Made by a program: the position numbers and the translations under genes. This document shows, in pieces, positions 8,031 through 15,488 of a stretch of DNA of 19,699 nt (its first letter is position 1; each line of letters starts with the position of its first letter). Origin of the DNA: Croceicoccus sp. (GTDB taxonomy: Bacteria > Pseudomonadota > Alphaproteobacteria > Sphingomonadales > Sphingomonadaceae); the NCBI GenBank assembly GCA_029936705.1, contig JAPYSD010000011.1, forward strand, positions 1 through 19,699. Direction: 5' to 3'. Under the pieces are notes generated by a model. The model did not search any database, had not been told where the DNA came from, and saw only the letters and a program-made list of their open reading frames with translations.

Positions 8031-9023
8031 TCAGCCCGCCGAGGGTGTCGAATTGCCCTTCCCGCCGTCACGGCTCGACCGGATCCGGTCAATCACGGGC
8101 TGGAAGGGAAACATGAACTGTTCGTAGATCGACAGGCGCCTGCGCTCGTCTTGGCCGACGATGGCGGATTCGCCGTCGCGATAGGTGCCGAACATGCGGT
8201 CGAACACGATCACCGAATTGCCATAGTTGCAGCGCGTATCCTCATAGCTGAGCGCGGTGTGATGCAGGCTATGGTGGCGTATCGTGGTGAAGAAGAAGGA
8301 ATAGAACGGCGGCGGATTCGACCGGACATTGGCATGGGCGAAACCCGAGATTACGCCTCCCATGTTGATCGCGCAGAAGATCGCGGCCAGGCTGAAGTCG
8401 AACAGCGCCACGACGCTGAGGCTGATCAGCACCAGCTCGATCGGATTGCCGACCGCGCCCTTCAGCGCGTTGAGCTGCGTGACATGGTGATGCGGCGCGT
8501 GGGTCAGCCACAGCGGGTACCAGTTGTGCATCCAGCGGTGCATCCAGTACTGGCCGAATTCGACCAGGAAGATCACCATCAGCGCCTGGACCAGGAACGG
8601 CAGTTCCATCAGCCAGGGTGTCGCGATGCCCAAGTTTTCCTTGAGCGCCATCAGCGGTTCGTCCGCCACCTTGGTCGCGACCCAGCCGATCACCGTGTAC
8701 ATCAGCACCGTGTAGAACAGGTCGGTCGCAAGCTCGCGCCGGTTGATGCGCCAGCCTTCGTGGCGTTCGAGAACCCATTCCAGGCCCTGGATCCAGGCCA
8801 TGATAGCGACCGCGACGGCGACCAGCGTGTACGGACCGTCGACCCATGCATCGGGCGCAAAGCCCCAGAAGCAGATGACGGCCGCCAGCGTCGCGGGCGG
8901 GACAAGATTGACGAGAAAGGTTCGGGCCGTGCCGCGCTCCGCCGTGGCGGAAGCGTTTCCAGCGGCGGCGTCGGCCTGCGCTGCGGAAGACGTAGGGGTG
9001 TGGCTACCCTGCGGCTGGTCCAT
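8031..9023 (-). CDS. Sterol desaturase / fatty acid hydroxylase superfamily protein
   Basis: 330 residues, integral membrane. After an Ala/Ser/Thr-rich N-terminal tail (residues 8-35) there are several hydrophobic segments and the histidine clusters of the superfamily: HRWMH at 162-166, HAPHHH at 175-180 and HHSLHH at 250-255, which hold a di-iron centre for O2-dependent hydroxylation or desaturation of a lipid-like substrate at the cytoplasmic membrane. The conserved region DRMFGTYRDGES follows. The actual substrate is unknown; bacterial members act on carotenoids, fatty acids, ether lipids and hopanoids. The start has a perfect AAGGAGG site eight bases upstream, and dyad site B lies about 100 bases upstream. 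It is probably cotranscribed with the TonB receptor. Confidence 0.94.
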   Translation of the reverse strand: MDQPQGSHTPTSSAAQADAAAGNASATAERGTARTFLVNLVPPATLAAVICFWGFAPDAWVDGPYTLVAVAVAIMAWIQGLEWVLERHEGWRINRRELATDLFYTVLMYTVIGWVATKVADEPLMALKENLGIATPWLMELPFLVQALMVIFLVEFGQYWMHRWMHNWYPLWLTHAPHHHVTQLNALKGAVGNPIELVLISLSVVALFDFSLAAIFCAINMGGVISGFAHANVRSNPPPFYSFFFTTIRHHSLHHTALSYEDTRCNYGNSVIVFDRMFGTYRDGESAIVGQDERRRLSIYEQFMFPFQPVIDRIRSSRDGGKGNSTPSAG

Positions 9024-9120
9024 AGAAAACCTCCTTATCAGGTCGTTTCCGACCCAATTCCGAAAATCCTCTACCCATGGCCGTCATGTCGTTCTGAATG
9101 CGACAATTGAAAGGTACAGA

Positions 9121-9146
9121 TATTACCAAATGCGTCAAGCGTATTA
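9121..9146. promoter_or_regulatory. Operator-like dyad, site B (TATTAC-N14-GTATTA)
   Basis: Left half TATTAC (9121-9126), 14-base spacer, right half GTATTA (9141-9146), five of six matching the inverse. The left flank GGTACAGA is nearly the same as that of site C (GGTACGGA). It lies 98 bases upstream of the sterol-desaturase start. Read on the minus strand it also offers TAATAT as a possible -10 with TTAATA 16 bases ahead, so operator and promoter may coincide. Confidence 0.6.
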
Positions 9147-9331
9147 ATCGGCCTTGCGGGCCTGATGGCCAAAACTTGTTAACGCGTTGCAGATTTGCGA
9201 TTTTTCACCGCGCCGGCATCGCTTGGCGTGGGCCCCGAATGCATATCACCGCGCCGATAGTAGCATCGCTGCAACATTCACCAATCAAGTACCGCGATTC
9301 GCCGAACTTTGTTTCGTTTCCGACAGTGGTC

Positions 9332-9373
9332 AAAAAGACGCCGCCCACCCGGGCCGAAACCGGTGCGGGCGGC
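9332..9373 (-). terminator. Intrinsic terminator of the MBL/propeller operon
   Basis: On the minus strand GCCGCCC (9373-9367) pairs with GGGCGGC (9346-9340); the interior adds a partial ACCGG/CCGGGT stem. It is followed by GTCTTTTTG, with five T at 9336-9332. It starts 13 bases after the stop of the beta-propeller gene. Confidence 0.75.
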
Positions 9374-9385
9374 ACGAAGTGCCGA

Positions 9386-10336
9386 TCATTCGGCGGGCTT
9401 CGACCACCAGGACAGCGTCTGGTTGTCGTGTGCCGACGTCCAGATGCCATCCGGTGTATATCGTATCGCACCGCTGCCGGCGGGATCGCCCAGCCTCGCG
9501 GTGACTTCCATCGTTGCGGGGTCGATGACGGCGAAAACCTGGTCCTCGGTCGTGCGCAGCCAGACCGATCCGCCGCCAACATCGATATCGCCATAGATCA
9601 GCGTCTCGCCGACCGGCACGCGGCCCGTGACCGCCAGCGTGGCAGGATCAACGCGGGCGACCGTGCCGTCGCCCTGCTCCTGCACCCAGACACCGCCCTC
9701 GCCCGCGGCCAGGAAGCCGGGCTGCTTGCCCAGGGCGACCTTGCCGGTGACCGCGTTCGTGGCCGGATCGATCTTCTGCAGCGATTGCGCATCGCTGCTG
9801 ACCGCCCAGAGAGCGCCCAAGCCATAGGCGAGGTAAAACGTGCCCGGATCGACCTCGATCGTCGCGATGACCTGGTTGGTGGCGGGATCGATCCGCGCGA
9901 TGGCGCCCTCGGCGTTGCTGGGCACCCAGATTGAACCGTCGCCGGACACGACATTGGTCTCGCCCTTGGGATTGGCGATACCCGTCGCAATCATGGTCTG
10001 CACCTCGGCCGTGTGGAGGTCGATGCGGTACAGGTTGGCGTCAGGACAATTGGCGACCCAGAGCGATCCGCTGGCGACCGCCATCGTGCCGCAGGGGCGC
10101 GGCATGGCGGTCGAAGCCAGCTTGCCGTCAACGCCCCATTGCTCGACCCGGCCGTCGTTCGTCGTCCAGACGGTGTCCCCGTCGATCGCCAGGAAGTCGG
10201 CAAAGCCGGGCACCGCCAGTTCCTTTTCGACCAACGGAGCGGCCGGCGCCATTGCCGGTTCTCCGCCCTGCATGGTGGCGCATCCGCCAAGCGATGCCGT
10301 TGCCGATGCCAATGCGATTGCCACGGTTTTTTTCAT
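9386..10336 (-). CDS. Beta-propeller lipoprotein (YncE/Vgb-like repeats)
   Basis: 316 residues. The lipoprotein signal peptide ends in LGGC (Cys19), so the protein is anchored in a membrane, most likely facing the periplasm. The rest is built of about six or seven repeats of roughly 40 residues with the pattern (G)xxWV...G.(V/I)xRIDPAT..V...(I/V).(V/L)G, for example ARIDPATNQVIATIEV, QKIDPATNAVTGKVAL and ARVDPATLAVTGRVPV. This is the NHL/YncE-type propeller seen in binding and scaffold proteins and in Vgb lyase; I see no catalytic signature. It follows the Tat-type MBL gene by 32 bases with ribosome site GAGGAG, is last in its operon, and is followed by a terminator. A partner or substrate-binding role for the MBL proteins is inference. 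Confidence 0.9.
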   Translation of the reverse strand: MKKTVAIALASATASLGGCATMQGGEPAMAPAAPLVEKELAVPGFADFLAIDGDTVWTTNDGRVEQWGVDGKLASTAMPRPCGTMAVASGSLWVANCPDANLYRIDLHTAEVQTMIATGIANPKGETNVVSGDGSIWVPSNAEGAIARIDPATNQVIATIEVDPGTFYLAYGLGALWAVSSDAQSLQKIDPATNAVTGKVALGKQPGFLAAGEGGVWVQEQGDGTVARVDPATLAVTGRVPVGETLIYGDIDVGGGSVWLRTTEDQVFAVIDPATMEVTARLGDPAGSGAIRYTPDGIWTSAHDNQTLSWWSKPAE

Positions 10337-10368
10337 GGAACTGCTCCTCTATGCATGCCCCGCAGGGG

Positions 10369-11370
10369 TCAGCTGTAGCGATACGGATTGGTGTCGATGG
10401 TGGTCAGGCTGCGCGTCTGGTTGCACAGGAAGACCGTGCCGGTGAAATAGATGCCCGGCTCGGTGATCGTCTTCGCGAATTCGAACGTGTCGCGCAGCTG
10501 CTGCACGGTCATCTGGACCGGCGCCTCGTCGGGCTGCCAAGTCAGGCCATACGGATAGTCGACGTCGTCGTTGCTGATTTCGACATGGCAGCCCATGACA
10601 TGGGTCACCGGATGCGTGTCCACGAATTCGATCAGCCGCTGCATGCTGTCGAACCACGGTTCCCAGAAGCTGATGTAGCAGCGCCCGCGATAGAACATGT
10701 CGCCGGTGTAGAGGATCTGCGTGTAGCTGTCGTAATAGGCGAATTCCGATACGACATGACCGGGCGAGCCCCAGATCAGAATATCGCGCCCGCCCAGATC
10801 CAGCGTCACGCGCTCTTCGGGGAAATTGGTCATGCCCCAGAAGCCGACCATCTCTTCGTGCGTCAGCCCCATGTAGCGCGTATTCGGACGCTCGGCGAAC
10901 TGGTTCACCGCTGCATAGTGGTCGGCATGCAGGTGGCTGAACGCGACCAGCAGCTCCATGCGTTCGGGGTTCTTGCCGTTACGCTCGCACCATTCGTTGA
11001 TCGTGGCGTCGACGATGCCGCGCAGGTCGCAGTCGTTGCGAAGCTGCACGAAACCCTCGTCCAGCAGCAGGATGCGATCGTTCCCGAAATAGAGCGGGGC
11101 GAAAGGCGCCTCGTAGCTGTATGCCTTGTTCTGGCGCAGGATCGCGGTGTGTTCGTTGTACCAATGCACCTGCCACGGCGGATCGGTGTTATCCATGCAG
11201 GATTCCGAACCGCAGATCCACTTGTCGGGAAAGCTTCCAGCGGCTGGCAGGTTGCTCTTGAAATCGATCGGCGTGCCATGACCGGCGATCGACTGGGCAT
11301 AGGCCACGCCCGCGCCCGAAAGCGGGATCGCGGCGGCGGCGTTGCAGGCAAGGAAAGTGCGACGGTCCAT
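10369..11370 (-). CDS. MBL-fold metallohydrolase with Tat-type signal (MBL-2)
   Basis: 333 residues. The N-terminus MDRRTFLACNAAAAIPLSGA resembles a twin-arginine signal with cleavage after VAYA near residue 25, which predicts a periplasmic enzyme folded with its metals. The metallo-beta-lactamase-fold metal ligands are all present: HLHADH (146-151), His205 in GSPGH, Asp224 in YTGD and His262 in MGCH. The substrate is not evident; the family includes lactonases, hydrolases of esters and thioesters, and others. The gene starts 16 bases after the stop of MBL-1 with ribosome site GAGGGGA. It is a clear paralogue of MBL-1 (shared YNE...ILRQN....EAPF, ILYTGD/FLFTGD and HVMG/YVMG blocks), but unlike MBL-1 it keeps the full ligand set. 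Confidence 0.92.
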   Translation of the reverse strand: MDRRTFLACNAAAAIPLSGAGVAYAQSIAGHGTPIDFKSNLPAAGSFPDKWICGSESCMDNTDPPWQVHWYNEHTAILRQNKAYSYEAPFAPLYFGNDRILLLDEGFVQLRNDCDLRGIVDATINEWCERNGKNPERMELLVAFSHLHADHYAAVNQFAERPNTRYMGLTHEEMVGFWGMTNFPEERVTLDLGGRDILIWGSPGHVVSEFAYYDSYTQILYTGDMFYRGRCYISFWEPWFDSMQRLIEFVDTHPVTHVMGCHVEISNDDVDYPYGLTWQPDEAPVQMTVQQLRDTFEFAKTITEPGIYFTGTVFLCNQTRSLTTIDTNPYRYS

Positions 11371-11386
11371 TTCTCGGTCCCCTCGA

Positions 11387-12475
11387 TCAGAATGGGCGCG
11401 GCGGGCGGATCTGCGGGACGTCTGCGGGCCAGACGTCGGTCCGCTGGTCCGGGCTGACGCCGTTGAGCAGGATGAAATCGGGGCGGATCAGCATCACGTC
11501 GCTGCCCTGCACCTCGCGCGCATATTGCAGCGCTTCGGCGATCAGCGCAGGCTCCATTTCCAGCACCCGTTCATAGGGCCGGTAATTGGAAAAGCGCGGA
11601 TAGGCCTGGCCCGGCACGAACATCATGTCGATATGCCCGCCCATCACGTACTTGACCGGATTGGCCTCCGCGAACGCCTGCAGCCTTTCGAGCGAGGCGA
11701 TGTAGTCGCGGTCGTTCCCGATATTGATCTTGCCGGGAAACAGCAGGTCGCCGGTGAACAGGAAATCGCAATAGGGATCGTAGAAGCTCAGCCCGTCCTT
11801 GTGCGTGCCTGGGGTCGGGATCACCTCGATCACCCGGTCGCCCAGGTCGATCTGCGAGGTGCCCTTGGGCCAGCTGCCCAGCAAACCGTGAAATTCCTTC
11901 ATCGCGGCCAGCGGGGTCGGGGCGATGGTGGTGTCGGGGCGTCCGGCGAACTGGGCCAGGCCCTTGGTCTGCGCGTGATCCTCGCCCGAGGTCATCACCA
12001 GCGTCAACGGCACGCGGGACCGGCCGCGCGCCTTGGACCAGCGCGCGATGATCGCGTCCACCGTCTCGCGCAGCGGGTAATGGGCGGGATTGGCGCTTGC
12101 GCCGTTGTCGATCAGCAGCGCGCCCTTGTTGCCGAACAGCAGATAGGTGAACGGCGCTTCCCAATGCACGCACACGTTCTGGCGCAGGATGAAGCTGTCC
12201 TCGTTATACTGCATGACCTGCACGCGCGGGTCGGTGTTCTTCGCCGCCACGTTCGAGCCATAGGTCCAGCGAAACGCGATATTGCCCGGCGCGGGTCCGT
12301 CGCTGGCATAATCGTGGATCACCGGGCCGGCGGGATGCAGCGGCACCGCGCTGTCGGTGTTGCGCGCGCCCGGACGGTTGTAGTTCAGTTCCGGATTGCC
12401 GTTGGGATATCGGCGCGCGGTGGCCGATTGCGGATTGCCGGACAGTTCCGGCCGATAGGTCTGAGTTTGCGGCAT
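11387..12475 (-). CDS. MBL-fold protein with altered HxHxDH motif (MBL-1)
   Basis: 362 residues from the ATG at 12475, preferred over an in-frame ATG at 12568 because GGGGGAG precedes it and the added N-terminus is featureless. No signal peptide is visible, in contrast to the paralogue MBL-2. The fold is recognised by LLFGNKGALLIDNG, PTPGTHKDG, FLFTGDLLFPG and YVMGGHID. At the place of HxHxDH it reads TSGEDH (162-167), so the first two histidines are replaced by Thr and Gly, while Asp166, His167, His225, Asp243 and His281 remain. This predicts loss of much of metal site 1, giving a mononuclear enzyme or a non-catalytic partner of MBL-2. It is the first gene of the minus-strand operon, divergent from the ABC operon across site C. 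Confidence 0.9.
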   Translation of the reverse strand: MPQTQTYRPELSGNPQSATARRYPNGNPELNYNRPGARNTDSAVPLHPAGPVIHDYASDGPAPGNIAFRWTYGSNVAAKNTDPRVQVMQYNEDSFILRQNVCVHWEAPFTYLLFGNKGALLIDNGASANPAHYPLRETVDAIIARWSKARGRSRVPLTLVMTSGEDHAQTKGLAQFAGRPDTTIAPTPLAAMKEFHGLLGSWPKGTSQIDLGDRVIEVIPTPGTHKDGLSFYDPYCDFLFTGDLLFPGKINIGNDRDYIASLERLQAFAEANPVKYVMGGHIDMMFVPGQAYPRFSNYRPYERVLEMEPALIAEALQYAREVQGSDVMLIRPDFILLNGVSPDQRTDVWPADVPQIRPPRPF

Positions 12476-12611
12476 CGCACTCCCCCCATGCGCCGCCCGC
12501 GGGCAGCCGTGAACGATAGCCTTAGATGCACGCCCTCCCAGACGCCGCGCCCCGATCCGGACCACCACCTGATGGCCAGTGTGCCGGTGCGCGCGAGGGC
12601 CATGGTACGGA

Positions 12612-12637
12612 TATTACAAAACATATCAACAGTAATA
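12612..12637. promoter_or_regulatory. Operator-like dyad, site C (TATTAC-N14-GTAATA)
   Basis: A perfect six-base inverted repeat: TATTAC (12612-12617), 14-base spacer, GTAATA (12632-12637), in an AT-rich patch within GC-rich DNA. It lies between the divergent MBL-1 gene (137 bases away) and the ABC substrate-binding gene (62 bases from its ATG), so one bound regulator could serve both directions. On the minus strand TTATTA-N16-TAATAT overlaps the dyad as a possible promoter for the MBL operon. Confidence 0.65.
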
Positions 12638-12698
12638 ATTCTGCATGGACAAGCGGGGCGTTTCGCGCAATGCTGCATCCGCGAAAGGAGATCGAATC

Positions 12699-13784
12699 AT
12701 GGTCATGGGGGTCCGCCACGCGGGTAAAATTGCACTGATGCTGTGCGCGATGCTGATCGCTGCTTGCACTCCTTCGGGAAGCGAGCAGCAGGAACCGCGT
12801 ACCGAGTTCGACATAGGCTGGTCGATCTATGCCGGGTGGATGCCCTGGCCCTATGCGCAGCAGTCGGGCATCGTGAAGAAATGGGCCGACAAGTACGGCA
12901 TCCAGATCAATTTCGTGCAGGTGAACGACTATGTCGAGTCGGTGAACCAGTACACGGCCGGCAAGCTGGACGGGGTGACCGTCGCCAACATGGATGCGCT
13001 GACCATTCCCGCCGCGGGCGGCAAGGATACCAGCGCGATCATCGTCGGCGACTATTCCAACGGCAATGACGGCATCCTGCTCAAGGGCTCGAACGACCTC
13101 GCCGCGATCAAGGGCCGCGACGTCTATCTGGTAGAGCTGTCGGTGTCGCACTATCTGCTCGCGCGCGGGCTTGAAACGGTCGGCATGCCGCTGACCGCGG
13201 TGAACACCGTCAACACGTCGGATGCCGATATCGCGGGTGCGTTTTCGTCGCCCGACATCACCGCGGCGGTCGCGTGGAACCCGCAGCTTGCGACGATGAA
13301 GAACACGGCGAACACCAACATGGTGTTCAGCTCTGCCGACATTCCCGGCGAGATCGTGGACCTGCTGGTCGTCGACACCGCCACGCTGAAAGCCAATCCG
13401 AACCTCGGCAAGGCACTGGCCGGCATCTGGTACGAGACGATGGCCGTGATGAAGGAAGACAGCGAAGCCGGGCGCGAGGCGCGCGCGGCGATGGCGAAGC
13501 TGGCGGGCACCACGCCCGATGTCTTCGACGACCAGCTGTCGACCACCTACCTCTATGCCGAGCCTTCCGCCGCGGTCGAGGCCACCCGCTCGCCCGCGCT
13601 GGTCGAGACGATGACCCGTGTGCGCGATTTCAGCTTTGCACAGGGCCTGTTCGGCCAGGGTGCGCGTTCGGCGGACGCGGTCGGCATGTCCTTCCCCGGC
13701 GGCAAGACGCTGGGCGATCCCGACAATGTCACGCTGCGCTTCGACGACAGCTACATGCAGATGGCAGCCGAAGGCGCCCTGTGA
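12699..13784 (+). CDS. ABC transporter substrate-binding lipoprotein, urea carboxylase region type
   Basis: 361 residues from the ATG at 12699. The upstream in-frame ATG at 12645 is rejected because AAAGGAGAT lies just before 12699 and the protein then begins with a proper lipoprotein signal ending LIAAC (Cys23). The mature sequence resembles the NrtA/TauA (NMT1-like) binding proteins encoded beside urea carboxylase (GWSIYAGWMPWPYAQQSGIV, NMDALTIPAAGGKDTSAIIV, AWNPQLATM). It would deliver a small nitrogen compound, guanidine or urea or a relative, to the permease encoded next. It is first in the plus-strand operon, downstream of site C, and is followed by a strong intercistronic hairpin. Confidence 0.93.
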   Translation: MVMGVRHAGKIALMLCAMLIAACTPSGSEQQEPRTEFDIGWSIYAGWMPWPYAQQSGIVKKWADKYGIQINFVQVNDYVESVNQYTAGKLDGVTVANMDALTIPAAGGKDTSAIIVGDYSNGNDGILLKGSNDLAAIKGRDVYLVELSVSHYLLARGLETVGMPLTAVNTVNTSDADIAGAFSSPDITAAVAWNPQLATMKNTANTNMVFSSADIPGEIVDLLVVDTATLKANPNLGKALAGIWYETMAVMKEDSEAGREARAAMAKLAGTTPDVFDDQLSTTYLYAEPSAAVEATRSPALVETMTRVRDFSFAQGLFGQGARSADAVGMSFPGGKTLGDPDNVTLRFDDSYMQMAAEGAL

Positions 13785-13813
13785 AGGTCGATGCAATCGT
13801 CGTGGTGAACGAT

Positions 13814-13842
13814 GCGGCTGCGGGCCCGGTGCCCGCAGCCGC
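13814..13842 (+). other. Perfect 12-bp intercistronic hairpin
   Basis: GCGGCTGCGGGC, loop CCGGT, GCCCGCAGCCGC pair without mismatch in the 79 bases between the substrate-binding and permease genes. No T-run follows (GACAGACGGGG), so it is unlikely to be a complete terminator. It fits the stabilising structures found after binding-protein genes in ABC operons, which leave the binding-protein message in excess. Confidence 0.7.
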
Positions 13843-13863
13843 GACAGACGGGGGTCCTGATCG

Positions 13864-14679
13864 ATGCGCTGGGTAAATCGCCGGGTCGGACGCGGAAACC
13901 GGCTGCTGCTGGGCGCGATCCCGATCGTTATCCTGATCGTGCTCTATCTCGCGGTCGCGGGGGCCCGCCATTCGGTCAATCCCAGCGACAAGATCCTGCC
14001 GCTGCCTGGCGCCATGGTCGAGGCGATGGCATCGCTGGTCGCCGAACCGGACCGGCTGTCGGGCGAATATCTGTTCTGGGCCGATACGCTGGCCAGCCTT
14101 TCCCGGCTTGGCATCGGCCTTGCGATTTCCACCCTTTCGGCGCTGCTGGTCGGGCTGGTCCTTGGCATCCTGCCGCCGGTGCGCGCCACGTTCGGCCCGC
14201 TGGTGACGGGCATCGCGGTAATCCCGCCCATCGCGCTGCTGCCGATCCTGTTCATCGCCTTCGGCCTGGGCGAAACGGCAAAGGTCGCTCTGATCGTCGT
14301 CGGCATCGCGCCTTTCATGACCCGCGACATCGCGGCGCATATCGGTGCGCTTCCGCGCGAGCAGATCATCAAGGCGCAGACACTGGGCGCCAGCAGCTGG
14401 CAGGTGATGATTCGCGTCGCACTGCCCCAGACAATGCCCCGGCTGATCCAGGCGGTGCGCCTCTCGCTCGGCCCGGCATGGGTGTTCCTGATCTCGGCCG
14501 AGGCGATCGCCGCCGACATCGGCCTCGGCTACCGGATCTTCCTCGTGCGGCGCTATCTCTCGATGGATATCATCCTGCCCTATGTCGCGTGGATCGCTCT
14601 TCTCGCCGTGGTGATGGACCTGCTGCTCACGCGCGCCAGCACTCGCCTGTTCCCCTGGGCGCATGGAGCCGACCATTGA
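13864..14679 (+). CDS. ABC transporter permease (TauC/SsuC type)
   Basis: 271 residues with about six membrane segments beginning at LLLGAIPIVILIVLYLAVAG. The cytoplasmic EAA loop, which docks to the ATPase, is visible as HIGALPREQIIKAQTLGASS followed by VALPQTMPRLI near residues 160-200. This is the nitrate/taurine/sulfonate permease family, and it is the permease usually linked to urea carboxylase genes. The start at 13864 has a weak GGGGG ribosome site. Its stop overlaps the TTG start of the ATPase in TTGA, which suggests translational coupling. Confidence 0.94.
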   Translation: MRWVNRRVGRGNRLLLGAIPIVILIVLYLAVAGARHSVNPSDKILPLPGAMVEAMASLVAEPDRLSGEYLFWADTLASLSRLGIGLAISTLSALLVGLVLGILPPVRATFGPLVTGIAVIPPIALLPILFIAFGLGETAKVALIVVGIAPFMTRDIAAHIGALPREQIIKAQTLGASSWQVMIRVALPQTMPRLIQAVRLSLGPAWVFLISAEAIAADIGLGYRIFLVRRYLSMDIILPYVAWIALLAVVMDLLLTRASTRLFPWAHGADH

Positions 14680-15476
14680 GCGCGCTGCTGAGCCTTCGCA
14701 ACGTATGGGTCGAGTATGGCGAGAAGATCGTGCTCGAGAACGTCTCGCTCGATATCGAGGAAGGCAGCTTCGTCTCGATCATCGGCCCGTCCGGCGCGGG
14801 CAAGAGCAGCCTACTGCGCGTGATACTGGGCCAGGAAGTGCCGACCCGCGGCTCGATCCTGCTTGATGACGTGCCGCTGCCGGGCGAATGCGGTCCGGAT
14901 CGCGGCGTGGTGTTCCAGCGCTATTCGGTGTTCCCGCATCTCTCGGCGCTGGGCAATGTGATGTTCGGGCTGGAATGCGCGCAGGCGCCCTTTTCCTCGC
15001 GCCTGTTTGGCGGCCAGAAACGCGCCGCGCTGGCCCAGGCCGAGGAAATGCTGGCCCATGTCGGGCTGGACCACAGCATGCACCTCTATCCGGCGGAGAT
15101 GTCGGGCGGGATGCAGCAACGCCTCGCCATCGCGCAGGCGCTGATCAAGCGGCCGCGCATCTTGCTGCTGGACGAACCGTTCGGCGCGCTCGATCCCGGC
15201 ATCAGGACCGACATGCACGCGCTGATCACGCGGCTGTGGAACGAATACCGGCTGACCGTCATCATGGTCACGCACGACATCAAGGAAGCGTTCTCGCTGG
15301 GGACGCGGGTGCTGACGCTCGACAAGCGGCGGCACGATCCGCACGCTCCGCATCGCTATGGCGCGACGGCAGTCTACGACCTTGAACTGACGCGCAAGGA
15401 AGCGTCGAAAGCCGTGGCCGACGACACCACGTCGCTGCCCGACAGTATTACGATTGACAATAATCATAATAATTGA
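14676..15476 (+). CDS. ABC transporter ATP-binding protein (TauB/SsuB type), TTG start
   Basis: 266 residues. No ATG exists at the proper place; the TTG at 14676 overlaps the permease stop (TTGA), has GGAG seven bases upstream, and gives SALLSLRNVWVEYGEKIVLE, a normal ABC N-terminus. Motifs: Walker A GPSGAGKSS (37-45), Q-loop Gln80, signature MSGGMQQR (141-148), Walker B ILLLDEP (161-167), H-loop His199. It energises import by the permease at the inner membrane. The C-terminus ends in an odd run, SITIDNNHNN, encoded by an AT-rich stretch that coincides with dyad site D, so the tail seems to be shaped by a DNA signal and not by protein function. Confidence 0.94.
   Translation: MSALLSLRNVWVEYGEKIVLENVSLDIEEGSFVSIIGPSGAGKSSLLRVILGQEVPTRGSILLDDVPLPGECGPDRGVVFQRYSVFPHLSALGNVMFGLECAQAPFSSRLFGGQKRAALAQAEEMLAHVGLDHSMHLYPAEMSGGMQQRLAIAQALIKRPRILLLDEPFGALDPGIRTDMHALITRLWNEYRLTVIMVTHDIKEAFSLGTRVLTLDKRRHDPHAPHRYGATAVYDLELTRKEASKAVADDTTSLPDSITIDNNHNN
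15446..15471. promoter_or_regulatory. Operator-like dyad, site D (TATTAC-N14-ATAATA), before the NikR-like gene
   Basis: Left half TATTAC (15446-15451), 14-base spacer, right half ATAATA (15466-15471), five of six. It lies inside the last codons of the ATPase gene and ends 17 bases before the NikR-like start. It also contains CATAAT (15465-15470), a possible -10. It suggests an internal, self-regulated promoter for the NikR-like gene and those after it. Confidence 0.55.
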
Positions 15477-15488
15477 GAGACCGTTTGC

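Larger units (their letters stand above)
9024..9385. other. 362-base non-coding space with terminator and site B
   Basis: No credible gene is present. It contains, from right to left in the direction of the neighbouring genes, the terminator of the propeller operon (9332-9373), about 185 bases without recognised signals (9147-9331), dyad site B (9121-9146), then the leader and AAGGAGG ribosome site of the desaturase gene. It therefore divides the minus-strand genes into two transcription units. Confidence 0.6.

Noticed and set aside
9121..12637. Sites A-C explained only as sigma-70 promoters (-10 TAATAT on the minus strand)
   Set aside because: A promoter reading does not explain the inverted symmetry with a fixed 14-base spacer or site D, which has no minus-strand gene downstream. 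A combination of promoter and operator remains possible.
12638..12698. Guanidine riboswitch in the leader of the ABC operon
   Set aside because: The leader is short and shows no ykkC-like conserved segments; a covariance search was not possible here.
13812..14675. Upstream extension of the ATPase frame to an ATG at 13812
   Set aside because: It would overlap nearly the whole permease gene; the TTG at 14676 with its ribosome site gives a normal ABC ATPase N-terminus.
15454..15484. Consensus -35 TTGACA inside site D
   Set aside because: No acceptable -10 is found at 15-19 bases distance; the region is the ribosome site and start of the NikR-like gene.
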